From Rhipidocladum racemiflorum (Eukaryota > Streptophyta > Magnoliopsida > Poales > Poaceae), in contig CM070588.1 of the NCBI GenBank assembly GCA_036346355.1, positions 21,189,914 through 21,253,913 on the forward strand: a DNA stretch of 64,000 nucleotides, written 5' to 3'. Within the stretch, counting starts at the first letter, position 1. Each line of letters opens with the position of its first letter. Under the pieces are notes generated by a model. That model saw only the letters and a list, made by a program, of their open reading frames with translations. It was not told the DNA's origin and did not search any database. Shown in pieces: positions 52,011-63,915 of the stretch. The translations under genes were made by a program, and so were the position numbers.

Positions 52011-52190
52011 TGGATTTATAACTAATTAGCTACCTTGTACTGGCGATCGAATCTAACTAGTTATCAACTGATTAGTTAATTTCTTCTCTGATAGCAGTAT
52101 CTCTTACATGTGCTTTGAGTAATAATATATACTTGATTAATTAATTGGGAAAGTAGCAAACATGGCATTTAGTCTGTCGATCAATGATCT

Positions 52191-52352
52191 GTGAACTCTA
52201 CTATGCATACAACTTCGTAAAATGTCTAGGCACACTAGCCTATAATGGGTTTGGGAACTTCAAATACCAGCCGGATCAGTGAACTCTACTATGCATAAAA
52301 CTTCGTAAAATGTCTAGGCACACCGCTCGTAATGGGTTTGGGAACTTCAGAC
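52191..52352. repeat. 88-bp tandem duplication
   Basis: GTGAACTCTACTATGCATA through GGGTTTGGGAACTTCA occurs at 52191 and again at 52279, with differences in the middle. Confidence 0.85.
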
Positions 52353-52392
52353 GGGCTTATTTGGATGCAAAGGGGATAATCCTAGTGGAAGT

Positions 52393-52412
52393 AAATCCCC
52401 ATATGGGGATTT
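52393..52412. repeat. Perfect 20-bp palindrome
   Basis: AAATCCCCATATGGGGATTT, close after GGGCTTATTTGGATGC, which resembles the outer ends of PIF/Harbinger-type elements. No matching right terminus was found, so no element is called. Confidence 0.55.
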
Positions 52413-52616
52413 TGTTAGACACATGGAATTCCAGGGGAAATACTCCTCCTAGAAAAATATTCCCTATTACCATTTGGAAAGAATAGGGATAAAAATCCCA
52501 GCTGTTAAAAAAAACTTACAAATTCATAAAACAGCAATGCAATACAACAAATCACACATAGTCCATCGCATTTTAATAATTGAACATTTGTTATCAAAGT
52601 AAAACATGAATAGTAG

Positions 52617-52800
52617 CAGTAGTAGTGAGGACATATATAGAAGCAAAGGAAAGAAATGTTTGTTATTCTGTTGCTTTGGTCCACTCATTTGCTTACGCTT
52701 ACCTCAAAGTGGTAGTTGGAAGAACAAGCAAATTTTTTTAGTTAAGCAGCAGTAGTAGTGAGGACATAGAAGCAAAGGAAAGAAATGTTTGTTATTCTGA
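52617..52800. repeat. Direct repeat, about 130-bp period
   Basis: AGTAGTAGTGAGGACAT followed by AGAAGCAAAGGAAAGAAATG occurs at 52617 and 52748 in otherwise AT-rich DNA. Confidence 0.8.
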
Positions 52801-53099
52801 TGCTCCTTACCAACCATCAGGATTACCTCATAGTGTATTTCAATCCAATCTACAAAAGGGAAACAATCAAGTAATTAAATAACTGAATGACAGACACGGA
52901 AGAAAAACTATATTGAAACATCTTGGAATTCCTAAATGTTATGGACATGTTAACTATGCACACCTCTTTCAATCTCCCATGATAGCACAAGATGGTTGGT
53001 TTGCCATCATCAAACGAGGTGTCATCGAAAAAAGAATGATTCCATACAGTTTAGGTATAAAGTATCACAAAACAGCAACATAAGATCTATACAATACCA

Positions 53100-53330
53100 A
53101 TCTATATTTGGTATTTGAAACTGAAATCTGCTATTTCATAAACTGAAATTAGAAATATAAGTACCAATCTAATTTTTTTGAGAATCTGAAATTAGAAATA
53201 TAAGTACCAATCTATTTTTTTTCAGAAATCTGAAACTAAAATCTGCTATTTCAGAAACTGAAATTAGAAATATAAGTACCAATCTAATTTTTCAGAAATC
53301 TGAAACTAAAATATGCTATTTCAGAAATCA
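53100..53330. repeat. AT-rich irregular tandem repeat
   Basis: Three to four units built from GAAATTAGAAATATAAGTAC and CTGAAACTAAAATCTGCTAT, with variable T runs between. The rest of 52800-53979 is AT-rich, without genes or clear elements. Confidence 0.75.
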
Positions 53331-54057
53331 TAAAGCGCAGTTCACTTAAACTCCTCAAATCGACGTGTTGCAAAACACAGAATCAAATAACTTCAGTCTT
53401 CCACTGAACGAATATCAACATGCAAAAATGGCACTAACAGCTATTCAGATCAACAATGAAACCAATATGAATCCCATTGTGAACCCATATCGGTATCTTC
53501 ATCACAAGGAAACAATATACGCAGCTGTTAAAATGACCTAACTATTTCATCATAGTGCAGATTGTGTTACTAAAGTTCAGAACTATGTTTTTATCACTGC
53601 ATCAAGATCACCATATAGCTTATCCCACATAATTTGTTAGTATGTTTCCTTGACGAATTCTATTTGCAGAACAATACGGATAAACAATCATTCATCGTAT
53701 ATTGATAAGCAAGATCAAGCAAGCAAAAACTAGGTATAATGAGATCTAATAAAGAGAGAACAAAATGAAATCTCAGCACAAAACCTCACCATGAACAGCA
53801 ATCCTCACCATGAACAGCAATCGTATCATGACCCTTAAAAGAAACAAGTTAGACAAGACATACATATACTGATTAGACTAAATATATTAGTAAAGTAGAG
53901 CTATTATGAATCAAAACATGTTAATTTCTTCTCGAATATAGCAAACATGGCATGTATTAACCACATACAAAGTGCGTACCACTATACACAAAATTATTTT
54001 TTATGATGTCATTCGGAACTTTTCGATGTGCGAAAGACTGGAAGGCAACTTTTGGGA

Positions 54058-54160
54058 CTTGTAAATTGTATAAAGGACTCACTTTAAATTGAACGAAGGA
54101 TTACATTGAAAATTCCCAGGCACATTGTAAATTGTATAAAGGACTCACTTTTCGATGTAA
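54058..54160 (+). repeat. Subterminal direct repeat of the CACTA element
   Basis: TGTAAATTGTATAAAGGACT plus CACTTT occurs at about 54060 and 54124. The place between the presumed end and the transposase gene fits a subterminal repeat. Confidence 0.6.
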
Positions 54161-54349
54161 ATGTAGTTTGCATCTACAATAAATGCTTTATTTGTTTAGT
54201 CTCAATGTGAAATGATTAATTCGTTTGAAGTTATTTCATTTCATTTTATATTCGCAGCATATGGTATATATATTTCTATTCTCTCGTTGCCATTGTATAT
54301 AACGTTAGATTTAGGGTTTGCGTCGAACAGTAGATAGCCTAGGCGTCAC

Positions 54350-54422
54350 CCGTTCGGGAACGGCGCATCTCACATTTGCTTGTGAGGTGCACGGTTCTGG
54401 AATTGTCCAGCGTATTTTGGAC
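54350..54422. repeat. Three successive short stem-loops upstream of TNP2
   Basis: CCGTTCGGGAACGG (54350-54363), GCATCTCACA with TGTGAGGTGC (54365-54390) and GTCCA with TGGAC (54405-54422) follow one another directly. Confidence 0.6.
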
Positions 54423-54429
54423 AGCCGGA

Positions 54430-54614
54430 GAATGTTGGTTGTTGCATGGGGCCTGTGACGTGCGAGCGATCCGAACGAGATTTCGGCCGCATAACCTTGT
54501 TGTTCTCCGACGCACCAGCATCAGGCGTGCGTTTGGAGAACAGCGGGGTTATGCTGCCGAAATTTTGTTCGGTTCGTAGCGCAAGTCACAGGTCGCATGC
54601 AACGGCCTCCATTC
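54430..54614. repeat. Long imperfect inverted repeat, 86-bp arms, 11-base loop
   Basis: 54430-54515 pairs with 54527-54614 along its whole length with about one mismatch in five. Shared blocks include CCTGTGAC, CCGAAC, ATTTCGGC, GCATAACC and TGTTCTCC, each matched in the other arm as its complement. The loop is CAGCATCAGGC. It lies about 100 bases before the TNP2 start codon. Confidence 0.8.
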
Positions 54615-54711
54615 TTGGGTGGGTTTAGAACACATCTTTCCTAACAGGGTTGTCTTTGTCACCTAAGCCACGGTCGTACGTTGACATCGTTTCATTTGTT
54701 TAGCTTTGAGA

Positions 54712-57700
54712 ATGGATGACGATCGAAGGGCGATGTATGACGGATGGAGGAGTGATGGGGGGCACACAAGGGAATGGGGGCAGATCACGGATGCTTTCTT
54801 GAAGCAAGCATTCGCTGGAGGAGCTGAATATGTGTATTGCCCGTGTACCCTCTGCGAGAATAACAGCTACTATAACAAGGATATAGTGCAGTATCACATT
54901 TGCAAAAATGGGTTTATGCCTAACTATTTGGTGTGGCAATCACATGGAGAGGCCGCAGGGCAGGCCATTGAGTCGGACCATGGCGAGGATCACGACCGGA
55001 TGGAAGATATGCTGGATGATCTTGGCAGGGGGATTGAAGTTAACTCGGGGGAGGGGTCACAATGAGGAGGTTAAGGAATTCTATAGGCTACTTGAAGCCT
55101 CGGATGAGAAGTCGCATGACTTGACCAATGTGACCGCCTTGCAAAGTGTTACACGGCTTATGTCGATGAAGTCGAAGTTCAACTTTTCGAACAAATGCTT
55201 CAACGCTTTGCTTGAACTTATGAATGATGTCCTTCCGCCTAACCACAAGATGCCAAAGGATTTGTACCAATCGAAAAAGTTGATGGCCGGCCTCGGATGA
55301 ATTACCAGAAGATTGATGTGTGTGAGAATAATTGCATGTTGTTCTGGAAGGATCATGACAAGGATACTCATTGTATGCATTGCGGTAAGTGTAGATTCGT
55401 TGAGGTGGTAGATGAGGAAGGGGTATCAGTGACTACAAAGGTCGCAACGAACAGCTTCGTACATGCCGATCACGGATAGGCTTAAACGATCGTACATGTC
55501 AAAAGAAACAAATAAACATATGCGGTGGCACAAAGAAGGTAAACGTGAGGACCGAGACCTGGATATGATGGTGCATCCGTCTGATGGCGAGGCATGGCAG
55601 GCATTGGACCGATTCGATCATGCATTTGCAAGCGACCCTAGGAGTGTCCGTCTTGGTTTGTCCACGGACGGTTTCACACCTTTCAGCACAAGCGCTAGCC
55701 CCTACTCTTGTTGGCCGGTCTTCATCATGCCATACAATCTTCCACCTGAGATTAGCTTGAAAGAGGGGTTCATATTCCTTGCTCTTGTCATTCCAGGTCC
55801 TAAGCATCCAGGGAAGGATCTCAATCTGTTCATGCGGCCCTTAATTGACGAGCTGAAAAAGTTGTGGCAAGGGGAAAAGGCATATGACAGCGTTGCTGGT
55901 AGAGAATTTACCTTACGAGCCGCATACTTGTGGTCGGTCCATGATTTGTTGGCATATGGCATTTGGGCTGGTTGGTGTGTTCATGGTCGCATGTGTTGTC
56001 CAATTTGTATGGCTGACTCTGATGCATTCAGGCTCACGCACGGTAAAAAGATCACATTCTTTGATTGCCATCGACGGTGGCTTCCGGCGAGGCACCCTTT
56101 CAGAAACGATGCCAAAGCATTTCGAAAAGGAAAGAAAGTTAAAAAAGGGCCGCCGAAGCGACTCACAGGAGAGGAGATAGCTGAATGGCATAGTCGGCTT
56201 GTACGATCTACGGAAGTGGGTTTCACTGGCTATGGAAAGGAGCACAACTGGACTCATATTTCTTTTCTTTGGGAGCTGCCTTACGTGAAAGCTTTGATTC
56301 TGCCGCATAACATAGATTTGATGCACCAAGAGCGCAATGTGGCAGAAAGCATCATAAGCATGGTGTTTGATGTAACCGACAAAACAAAGGATAACGTGAG
56401 TGCTAGGAAAGACATGGGTGATCATTGTGCTAGGCCGTGGCTCGAGGTTAAAGTTGGTTTAAATGGAAATGAGAGCCGGCCACGAGCTCCATACTGTGTG
56501 AAGCCAGAAGACCGTAAACAGATTTTGAGGTGGTTGAAAACTCTAAAGTTTCCTGATCGCTATGCATCTAACATAAAACGGGCTGTGAATGTCAGCACCG
56601 GTAAGCTAAACGGGCTAAAGAGTCATGATTACCATATTATCATGGAAAGACTTGTTCCGGTAATGTTTCGTGGCTATTTTGATAATGAGTTGTGGAGGAT
56701 GTTAGCCGAGCTCAGTTACTTCTACAGGCAGATATGCGCTAAGGAAATCTCGAAGACGTTGATGCAGAAGTTAGAGAAGGGAATTCCATTGCTTGTATGC
56801 AAGTTGGAAAAAACTTTCCCACCTGGTTTTATGAATGTGATGCAACATCTGCTGGTGCATCTGCCTTGGGAAGCGTTGGTTGGAGGTCCTGCACAGTTCA
56901 GATGGATGTATAGTCAGGAAAGGGAATTGAAAAAGCTTAGAGCTACAGTGCGCAACAAGGCAAGGGTAGAGGGGTGTATTGCAGAGGCTTATGCAAGTAA
57001 AGAGATCACAAACTTCTCAACAAAGTATTTCGCACTCAAGCACAATGTGAGTGCCCGTACGAATCGGTACCGTGCCGCGGAAGAAGAACCCTTGTGCGAA
57101 CTTAAGCTTTTTCAATGCAAGGGTCAACCTGTTGGGTCGTACACTGCACACCATGTTGAGTATGAGGAGTGGAACCTGGCCATGCTTTACATGTTCAGTA
57201 ACATGGTAGAAGTTGAAAAATATTTTGAGTAAGTGACTTTCTGAATTATGTTTTCAACATTTCAGTGTAGTGTCCTTTTTAACCCGGGAATAAATGACGC
57301 AGAGTGTTTGACAAAGCAAATTGGAAGTCAACTTGACAACCCACAAGTAAGCAATTGGATAACCTACGTCGTGATGGGTTGAAAGGCGGCCCAAGCTTCG
57401 TGCAATGGTTCCACAAAGATGTAATTTGAATATTTATTCATTTATTTAAAATGAATTGTTGTACTAACTTAATATTAGACTAACAGTGATGCATATTGCT
57501 ATATAGTGTATGTGTGATGCCTCCGTCCCTGAGGATCTCCGACAGCTCTCACATGGTGATGTGACGGCAAGGAGCTATAGTCGCTATGATGTGAACGGGT
57601 TCCGTTTTCGAACAATGAAATTAGAAGCTAGCCGTCCACTTGCGGCCACTTCAAACAGCGGAGTAGTCACAACGTCATCCGATTCCAGCGGTGATATATT

Positions 57701-58166
57701 AGACTACTACGGTGTTGTACAAAACATAATTGAGTATAGCTTTGGGGGTGCCAAAGAACTGAAGGTTGTGTTTTTTGATTGCCATTGGTTCGATCCACAC
57801 AACGGCACACGTGTCGATGACTTTGGGATGGTGGAGGTGAAGCACAGTTCGCGGCTTCAGGGCCACATCAATAACATTGTGCTTGCACATCAGGTTGAGC
57901 AGGTGTACTACCTGAGCTATCCTCACCGTAGCTTGCAGGCTTGGTGGGTTGTATTTAAAGTTAACCCTGAAGTATATCCTCCTGGGGATGTTTCGCATGT
58001 GGAAAGCAACGTAGAAGATGATGTGGGTGATGTATATCAAGAAGAAGCTATGGGGGATTCTTTCCTTGTCTCGGACGGGCAGACTCGATCAATTACCTAC
58101 CGATGCCACGCAGGCGTAATAATAGATGAACCAGGCCCTTCACGGCAACGCCTCGAAAGTCGGTAA
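54712..58166 (+). pseudogene. TNP2-type CACTA transposase gene (three exons, frame broken)
   Basis: The ATG at 54712 starts MDDDRRAMYDGW, a transposase-associated N-terminal domain with the Cys-rich CPCTLCEN and CKNGFMPNYLVW. The frame shifts near 55060, 55290 and 55450. From 55463 it is open to 57231: TNP2 core with RLGLSTDGFTPF, YNLPPEISLKEGFIFLALVI, LIDELKKLW and LPHNIDLMHQERNV, then DUF4218 (ILRWLKTLKFPDRYAS ... QFRWMYSQERELKKL). The exon ends TTTGAGTAAGT. A second exon (about 57300-57420) carries a TGA at 57334-57336, where CGA is likely original. A third (about 57508-58166) has DUF4216 (YYGVVQNIIEYSF, VFFDCHWFDP, GMVEVKH) and stops at 58166. It would cut and join element ends; as sequenced it is not translatable whole. 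Confidence 0.88.
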
Positions 58167-58607
58167 GGAGTGCACGTCTTCACGCACGTCTGAATGAAAT
58201 ACGAAGTCGCGTAAGGCATTCCGACGCCTTTAACTTTTGATATGTATATTTTGTAAGATTATTGTTGCCTCATTCATTTGTACATGTTATTGTTATCTCC
58301 TTCATTTTTTTACGAGTTATTGTTGTCTCATTCATTTTTGCAAGTTATTGAAAATTATTTGTAAACCTGTATACTAACTCTTGTCACATTTGAACAGATG
58401 AGTATGTTCAGGCATCAGGTTGACAAGCTTAAAGGCAAGTTCAGCGGGTCGTCCTCCAGAAGGTCGAGGAGCAGGGGTTCTGATGCTCAGCACTCGACGG
58501 CTGGCAGCGCCATATTTGCTGGGGCTGCGCAGATTAGAGAGCGGCAGGAGCAGCTCCAGAGGTGCTTCGATGAGCAGGCACGAGAACAGCCGCGGGAGCA
58601 GCCACAG

Positions 58608-58703
58608 GTGGGGGTTGAGGACGAGGGGCAGGTGGGGGTTGTGTACGTGGGGCTGGTGGGGGTTGAGGACGAGGGGCAGGTGAGGGTTGAGGACGAGGGG
58701 CAG
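58608..58703 (+). repeat. 24-bp coding minisatellite, four units
   Basis: Units at 58608, 58632, 58656 and 58680 encode VGVEDEGQ or variants (the second is VGVVYVGL). The length is a multiple of three, so the frame is kept. Confidence 0.9.
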
Positions 58704-59869
58704 GTGGGTAATGACGGCAGCGAGGAGGTCGTTGGGGGTGGTGGCGGTGGGACGACAGATGCAGACGCCGAGGCCGAGGTAGCGGCAGATGCAGAGTTAG
58801 CGGCGACCTTAGAGCCAGTTGAAGAGGGCGGGTCTTCTTCGGGTACCATCAGGTATATGTGTAGTATTGGATTATCATTTAATGTTCATATTTACATTGT
58901 AATGTCTATGAACTAATGATTTGCATTTTAGGTTTCGTAAAACCGTCTCAGTTCGTCCGAGATGCAACCCGGCCGATAGGAGGTTGATAGAGCTACACGG
59001 GAGCAGGTAACAGTTATATCTTTCATGTCTCTTCTTTTAGCATGAGCTGAGTGACAACTTATTGTTTTGATGCATCTTTGTCTTGTACTATTTTGTGGCA
59101 GGCACTGGAAAGAGCCGGTTGGGTGGGACGGGCCACATTACAAAGGTTAACGCCGTGTTGGGAGCCCTTGGCCGCTACTACTACCCTGGCATGGTTGAAT
59201 TACGAGGGATAGATTCGCGCCCCTGGCTGAAGCACTTGGGCGTTGAAGGAGAACGTGGGAGGAGGCGAAGACAACCAAACATGTCAGGGCGCAGTCTGGG
59301 CTGGCTTCTGGGTGAGTTTGAGTTATGTATTTACTCTATTTGAGTATTGCTTTAAATGTAAATACAATATAACAATGTGTGATTATAAGCAGGAGAGGTT
59401 CCGGCTTGAGAACGAAGACGATTACAACACTTTGAAGAAGGCCAAAAGCGTCTTCAACAGGGCGGCACAAAAGGTTGTCGGAGATTCGTTCAGCAATGCA
59501 CGGATTCAAGCTGTCATCAATTTTTACAAGAGGGTGAAGAAGGTGAACATGAGAAGACCAGAGGCGAGGGGATACACTGATTAACAAGAGTATCTCCAGA
59601 GCTCGGTCGATTGGATAATGAAGGACATGGAGGCTTGGAGGTGGATGTGCCGGTACTGGGCGTCCGAGGATTTTCAAGAAAAATCAAATAGAAATCGAGG
59701 GAACAGAAGAAGTAGATTGGGGAAGCACAAGTACGGCGCAGACGGACACATTGGCCTAGAGCAACGCATGGTAAGTATTAATTATCATAATTTTTAGTGA
59801 ATTTGTCACAATGTTTCTAACTTAGCACCGTAGGAGGCTGAAAGTGGGAGTACTCCCACTTTTGTGGAA

Positions 59870-59874
59870 GTTTA
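59870..59874. repeat. Target-site duplication GTTTA of solo LTR
   Basis: GTTTA precedes the LTR at 59875 and follows it at 63375-63379. It is perfect, so the insertion was by integrase and the element later collapsed to one LTR. Confidence 0.92.
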
Positions 59875-62800
59875 TGTCGGGACCCCGAATTTGCAAATCC
59901 GGACCCTCTGTGTATTCAGCACTAGTCCAGGAACGCGCTAGTGCACACAGTCTTAACATCGGTATATATCACAATCATACCAAACGATACTATCAAAGTA
60001 CTTTATTTAAATAATCAAAGGGTTACTCGACCTTATGGCCAAGTTACAAATGTATGCCTCAGAGGGCTTAAACTTATTCAGAGAGAAACAATAGCAAATG
60101 AAAATCAAATAAACTTAGTGGCGCCATCCAAGATACCACAGCAACTGATCGGGCTCGCATCCCTAAGTAGTCGGGTCCTCTTGGAGTTCCTCCTCCAAAG
60201 TCGGGCGTAATCTCCTCTTCAACTGTATTGTGTTGAGGCAAGGGTGAGTACTTGGTACTCAAAGCAAGTCATGCACTAGAATGCAAGCTAATATACTATA
60301 TGCATGGCTTAGTACAAAGGAATAGCTCAGGTATATTTGCGATAAACAACTTTTGACAAGTAATAAAAGTAGATTCGAAAGCGTGAGAAATAAGTAAAGC
60401 ATAAATAACTTTTCAAGAAGTTTAACAAACATTTTTCCCATCCTAAACCATATTTCCATCATCTTCCTTGTTAAACCAACCCATCTTTTCAAAACCAAGT
60501 TATTTTCGTAAAGTCTAACCCTTGACTGTAATTCCGAGCATTGTCCAATCACAGTGGACTCGGCTATTCAAATAGATTCTACACTCTGCAGAGGTTATGC
60601 ACTTTACCCACAAGATACAAATCAAACACCACAAAGGCGAAGTTCCTCAGTAATAAAGCCTTTCGGAAGCCTCAAACAACACAGTGGTCCTCTCCAGACG
60701 TGCTCTACACCATCCCTTCCCTTAGCCAAGGCGAAGTATGGGACCAACACACCGTTAGATGGGTACCTGGCCACAGCCACGATACGCTCCCCCGTATAAT
60801 CACACAAACGGTGTAACTGACACCCTGAGGCTCCACAAGTGAGTCCTTAGCGACTTAGTCAACTAGGGCCGTCCCATTCCAGCCATGTGGTTGCAAGTAT
60901 GACCCAGTTCAAAGGCTTGCAAGGTTAAGTCCTTAGAGTGACCAGGGCAAGACTACCCGAAAAACCAAATCATCACTCCCAATGCCACAACTGCCCACTG
61001 ATTACTCTTGCCACATGCCCCGATCGAAATCTGCTTATCAAACCCCGCTTGATTACCATGCACCACGTGCCATCAACATCACATGATACTTTTCCAAAAC
61101 AGGTTCAATATATCATTAAGTCAATATTAGCATTTGATTGTCCAAAATCATGTCATGAGCACGTAGCGTGCTCTAAGCAAGATACTACAACGATCTAAAC
61201 CCATGTTGGCAATTTAATAATGTCCAACTAGTAAACCACAACTAGGGTGACAAGGGATCATGGCACATACTTAGATAATCAAGGTGTCATATAACAAATT
61301 GGTAGTTATCTAACCCCCATGTTTAAACAAAGTATCTTTCTAATTGAACTAGCATGCAATAGTTTAAATCAAAATAGATTTCGAAATAGGATCAACATGG
61401 TCAAAGCACAACTTGCCTTCAAAAAGCACTTGCTCTTGGTCTTGAGTTGGATCCTGAGTCAACACTTCTCCCTCGAATCCTTCCGGCACTTCAACGTCTA
61501 CTCGTAAAGCGTGCAAATAGCAAATACACAAATAAACACTATGCAAAAAGATCCCAAAACTCCAAATAAAATCCATAAACAGAGAGAACATAATTTTCTG
61601 GATTTTTAGAAACTGGAATCGTCAAATTTGGAGTTAAAACGCAAAAGTTATGATTTATTAAAGTTTTAAATAATCAATTAAATAATATTACAGAGAAAAA
61701 CTTTAGTCCAAAAATTAAATAAAATTCATATTTAGGTAGATCTTAATTTTATACAAATTTAGAAATTTGAATCACTCAAATCGGAGTTGAAACGCAAAAG
61801 TTATAAGCGTTTGAAGTTTGAATCTAAATTTGAATCAATATTTCGAATTAATAAATCATTTTCTTTTTCGGAAATTAATTATTGCGTCAGCATGGACACG
61901 TGGCAGCCTCTGATTGGGCGGCTGACGTCAGCCGGCTCATGGGCTTGGTCCACGGTTTGGCTCGGTCCACCGTGGACTCGGTCCACGACTCCACGTGAGA
62001 CTGACATGTGGGACCACTCGGGTGACGTCATCGCTGACGTCGGTAGGCTCACCATGGTGGCGGCGGTGGGGTCCAGCGTGGCGTCATGGGTGACGTCCGC
62101 GGTCATCGCGCCTGACAGCGGGCCCCCGCGTGTCGGTGACACGACTGCCAGCGTGGCGCAACGGCTCGGCTCCCTGGGCGCTGCGTGGCACAATCGTGGC
62201 CGTTGGTTTGAAATCCGACGATAGGATTGAGTTTGGCCTCATGTGCTTGGGCGCGCGTGATCGATCGTGGGCCGTTGGATCTTGATCCAACGGTCCGCAT
62301 TCAATCTAACCTGGTGCGATTCTTGATACGCGGCGCAACCTAAGCCGTTGGATCTAGATCCAACGGTTGGGATTAGATCTAGGATTTTCCACGGGAAACT
62401 CACCGAGGTGACGTGCACGATCTGGGCCTTTGGATCTTGATCGGACGGTTGGTGGAGCTCGGGTCGGCGATGGCTTCACGGCGGAGTTGCGGTGCCGTGG
62501 CCGAGGATCGCGACCACCCAAACGGCGGTTGGGGCGTGCTCGGCGAGATGGATGGTGTCTTGGTGCGCTGGCCTCGGGGTTTCGAATCTGGGGTCAATGG
62601 CGGCGGAGGGCGGACGGCGGCGAGGCGAGGCAAGGACCGTGGCGGCGCTTCACGCAACTACGGCGAGCGATTCCGGCGAACCTCTGGCGGCTAGAGCTCG
62701 GCGGAGTTAGGGCAAGAAGTGCGCGGGTCACGGCGGTCCTCGGTGCGATCCGGCATTAAATAGCCTCGGCGTCTGTCGCGGAAGACGGAGACCTAGTTCT

Positions 62801-63374
62801 TCACGGCGGCGGATGCGGCGGAGTCCGGCCGGACTCGGCGAAGACGACGACGCCGGCCCGTCCACGCGCGCGATCAACGGCCACGATCGCCTGGCGCGAT
62901 CGGATCCGGCCGGATACGGCTCGAGCCGTGCGGTGATCTCGGTAGTTGGATCTTGATCCAACGGTTGGGATTGATTAGGGTTAGGAGTGGGTTCGGCCGA
63001 GTCACGTGGCTCTGGTCGGACTCGAACACGAGTCCGACTCGGGCTCGATCGGATGAACGATAACCCGACTTCGGTCCTTTTCAGTAATTAATATTTAAAA
63101 TAATTCCCAGTAATTCATTTAATTCATTAAAAATAGCAAAAGACTCAGAAAAATTCCAGAAAAATTCTGGAAAATATTTTGGATCATTTTGGACTCAAAT
63201 AAAATATTTCCAACAAAATTTTATTTGCAAAATTAAATTCTTTAATTATTTCAAAATGGAATAAATTCAAATAAATTCCAAATAAATCCAAATAAATTCC
63301 AGAAAATTCCAAAAATTCACCAAAGTGCCAAATCACACATGAATTTAAGAAAAGCAAAATTTTGGGATGTTACA
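59875..63374 (-). mobile_element. Family A solo LTR in the second CACTA gene
   Basis: 3.5 kb, colinear from end to end with 350-3856 and 9518-12989, with TGTCGGGACC at 59875 and ATGTTACA at 63374. There is no internal region. The target duplication is intact, which is the signature of recombination between the two LTRs of a full element. It is somewhat more diverged from the two inner LTRs than they are from each other, and its TGACGTCA motifs are partly decayed (one intact at 62022). It carries a perfect inverted repeat with arms CCGTTGGATCT at 62345-62366. It interrupts an exon. Confidence 0.93.
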
Positions 63375-63831
63375 GTTTACATCCGGGGGCACCAAGGCGA
63401 GGATCCACAGAACCCGGATGTTTTGTGCGACGATGGGGCTAGTGCGAGGATGGTAAGTCTAAATGACACAATATGTTTTATGCAAATTTACATCCGGGAG
63501 CACTAATATGCTGTTTTGCAGACGTCATATGCAGAACAAATGACACAACGTCATGGGCCGGAGTTTGATTGGAGGGCGCGCACGGCTGATGTGGAAGGCG
63601 TTGTACCACGCCTGGAGGAGGGCCTAAAGCATGGGAGGTTCGTTAATAAAACTGACTTTCGCTCTATGAATAACAAAAATGCTGCATGCTCACATTTCAG
63701 TATATATCGTTTGTAGGTGGGCCATGGGGGACGGAGTTGTGGACTGCGATCGTCTTCCACGAGGATCGGGTTCCTCACAGGGGAGTACTGCTCGCTCGTC
63801 GAGGTCTGCACGGGAAGCAGAAGCGCAGGAG

Positions 63832-63915
63832 GAGGCTCGTCAAGCGCGAGAGGAGGCTCGTCAAGCGCGAGAAGAGTCTCGTCAAGCACGAGAGGAAGCT
63901 CGCAGAAGCCGAGAA
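63832..63915 (+). repeat. 21-bp coding tandem repeat, four units
   Basis: Units of GAGGCTCGTCAAGCGCGAGAG (by position: 63832, 63853, 63874, 63895) encode a seven-residue repeat EARQARE with a coiled-coil-like charge pattern. The exon ends shortly after at CTGCAGGTACAA. Confidence 0.9.
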
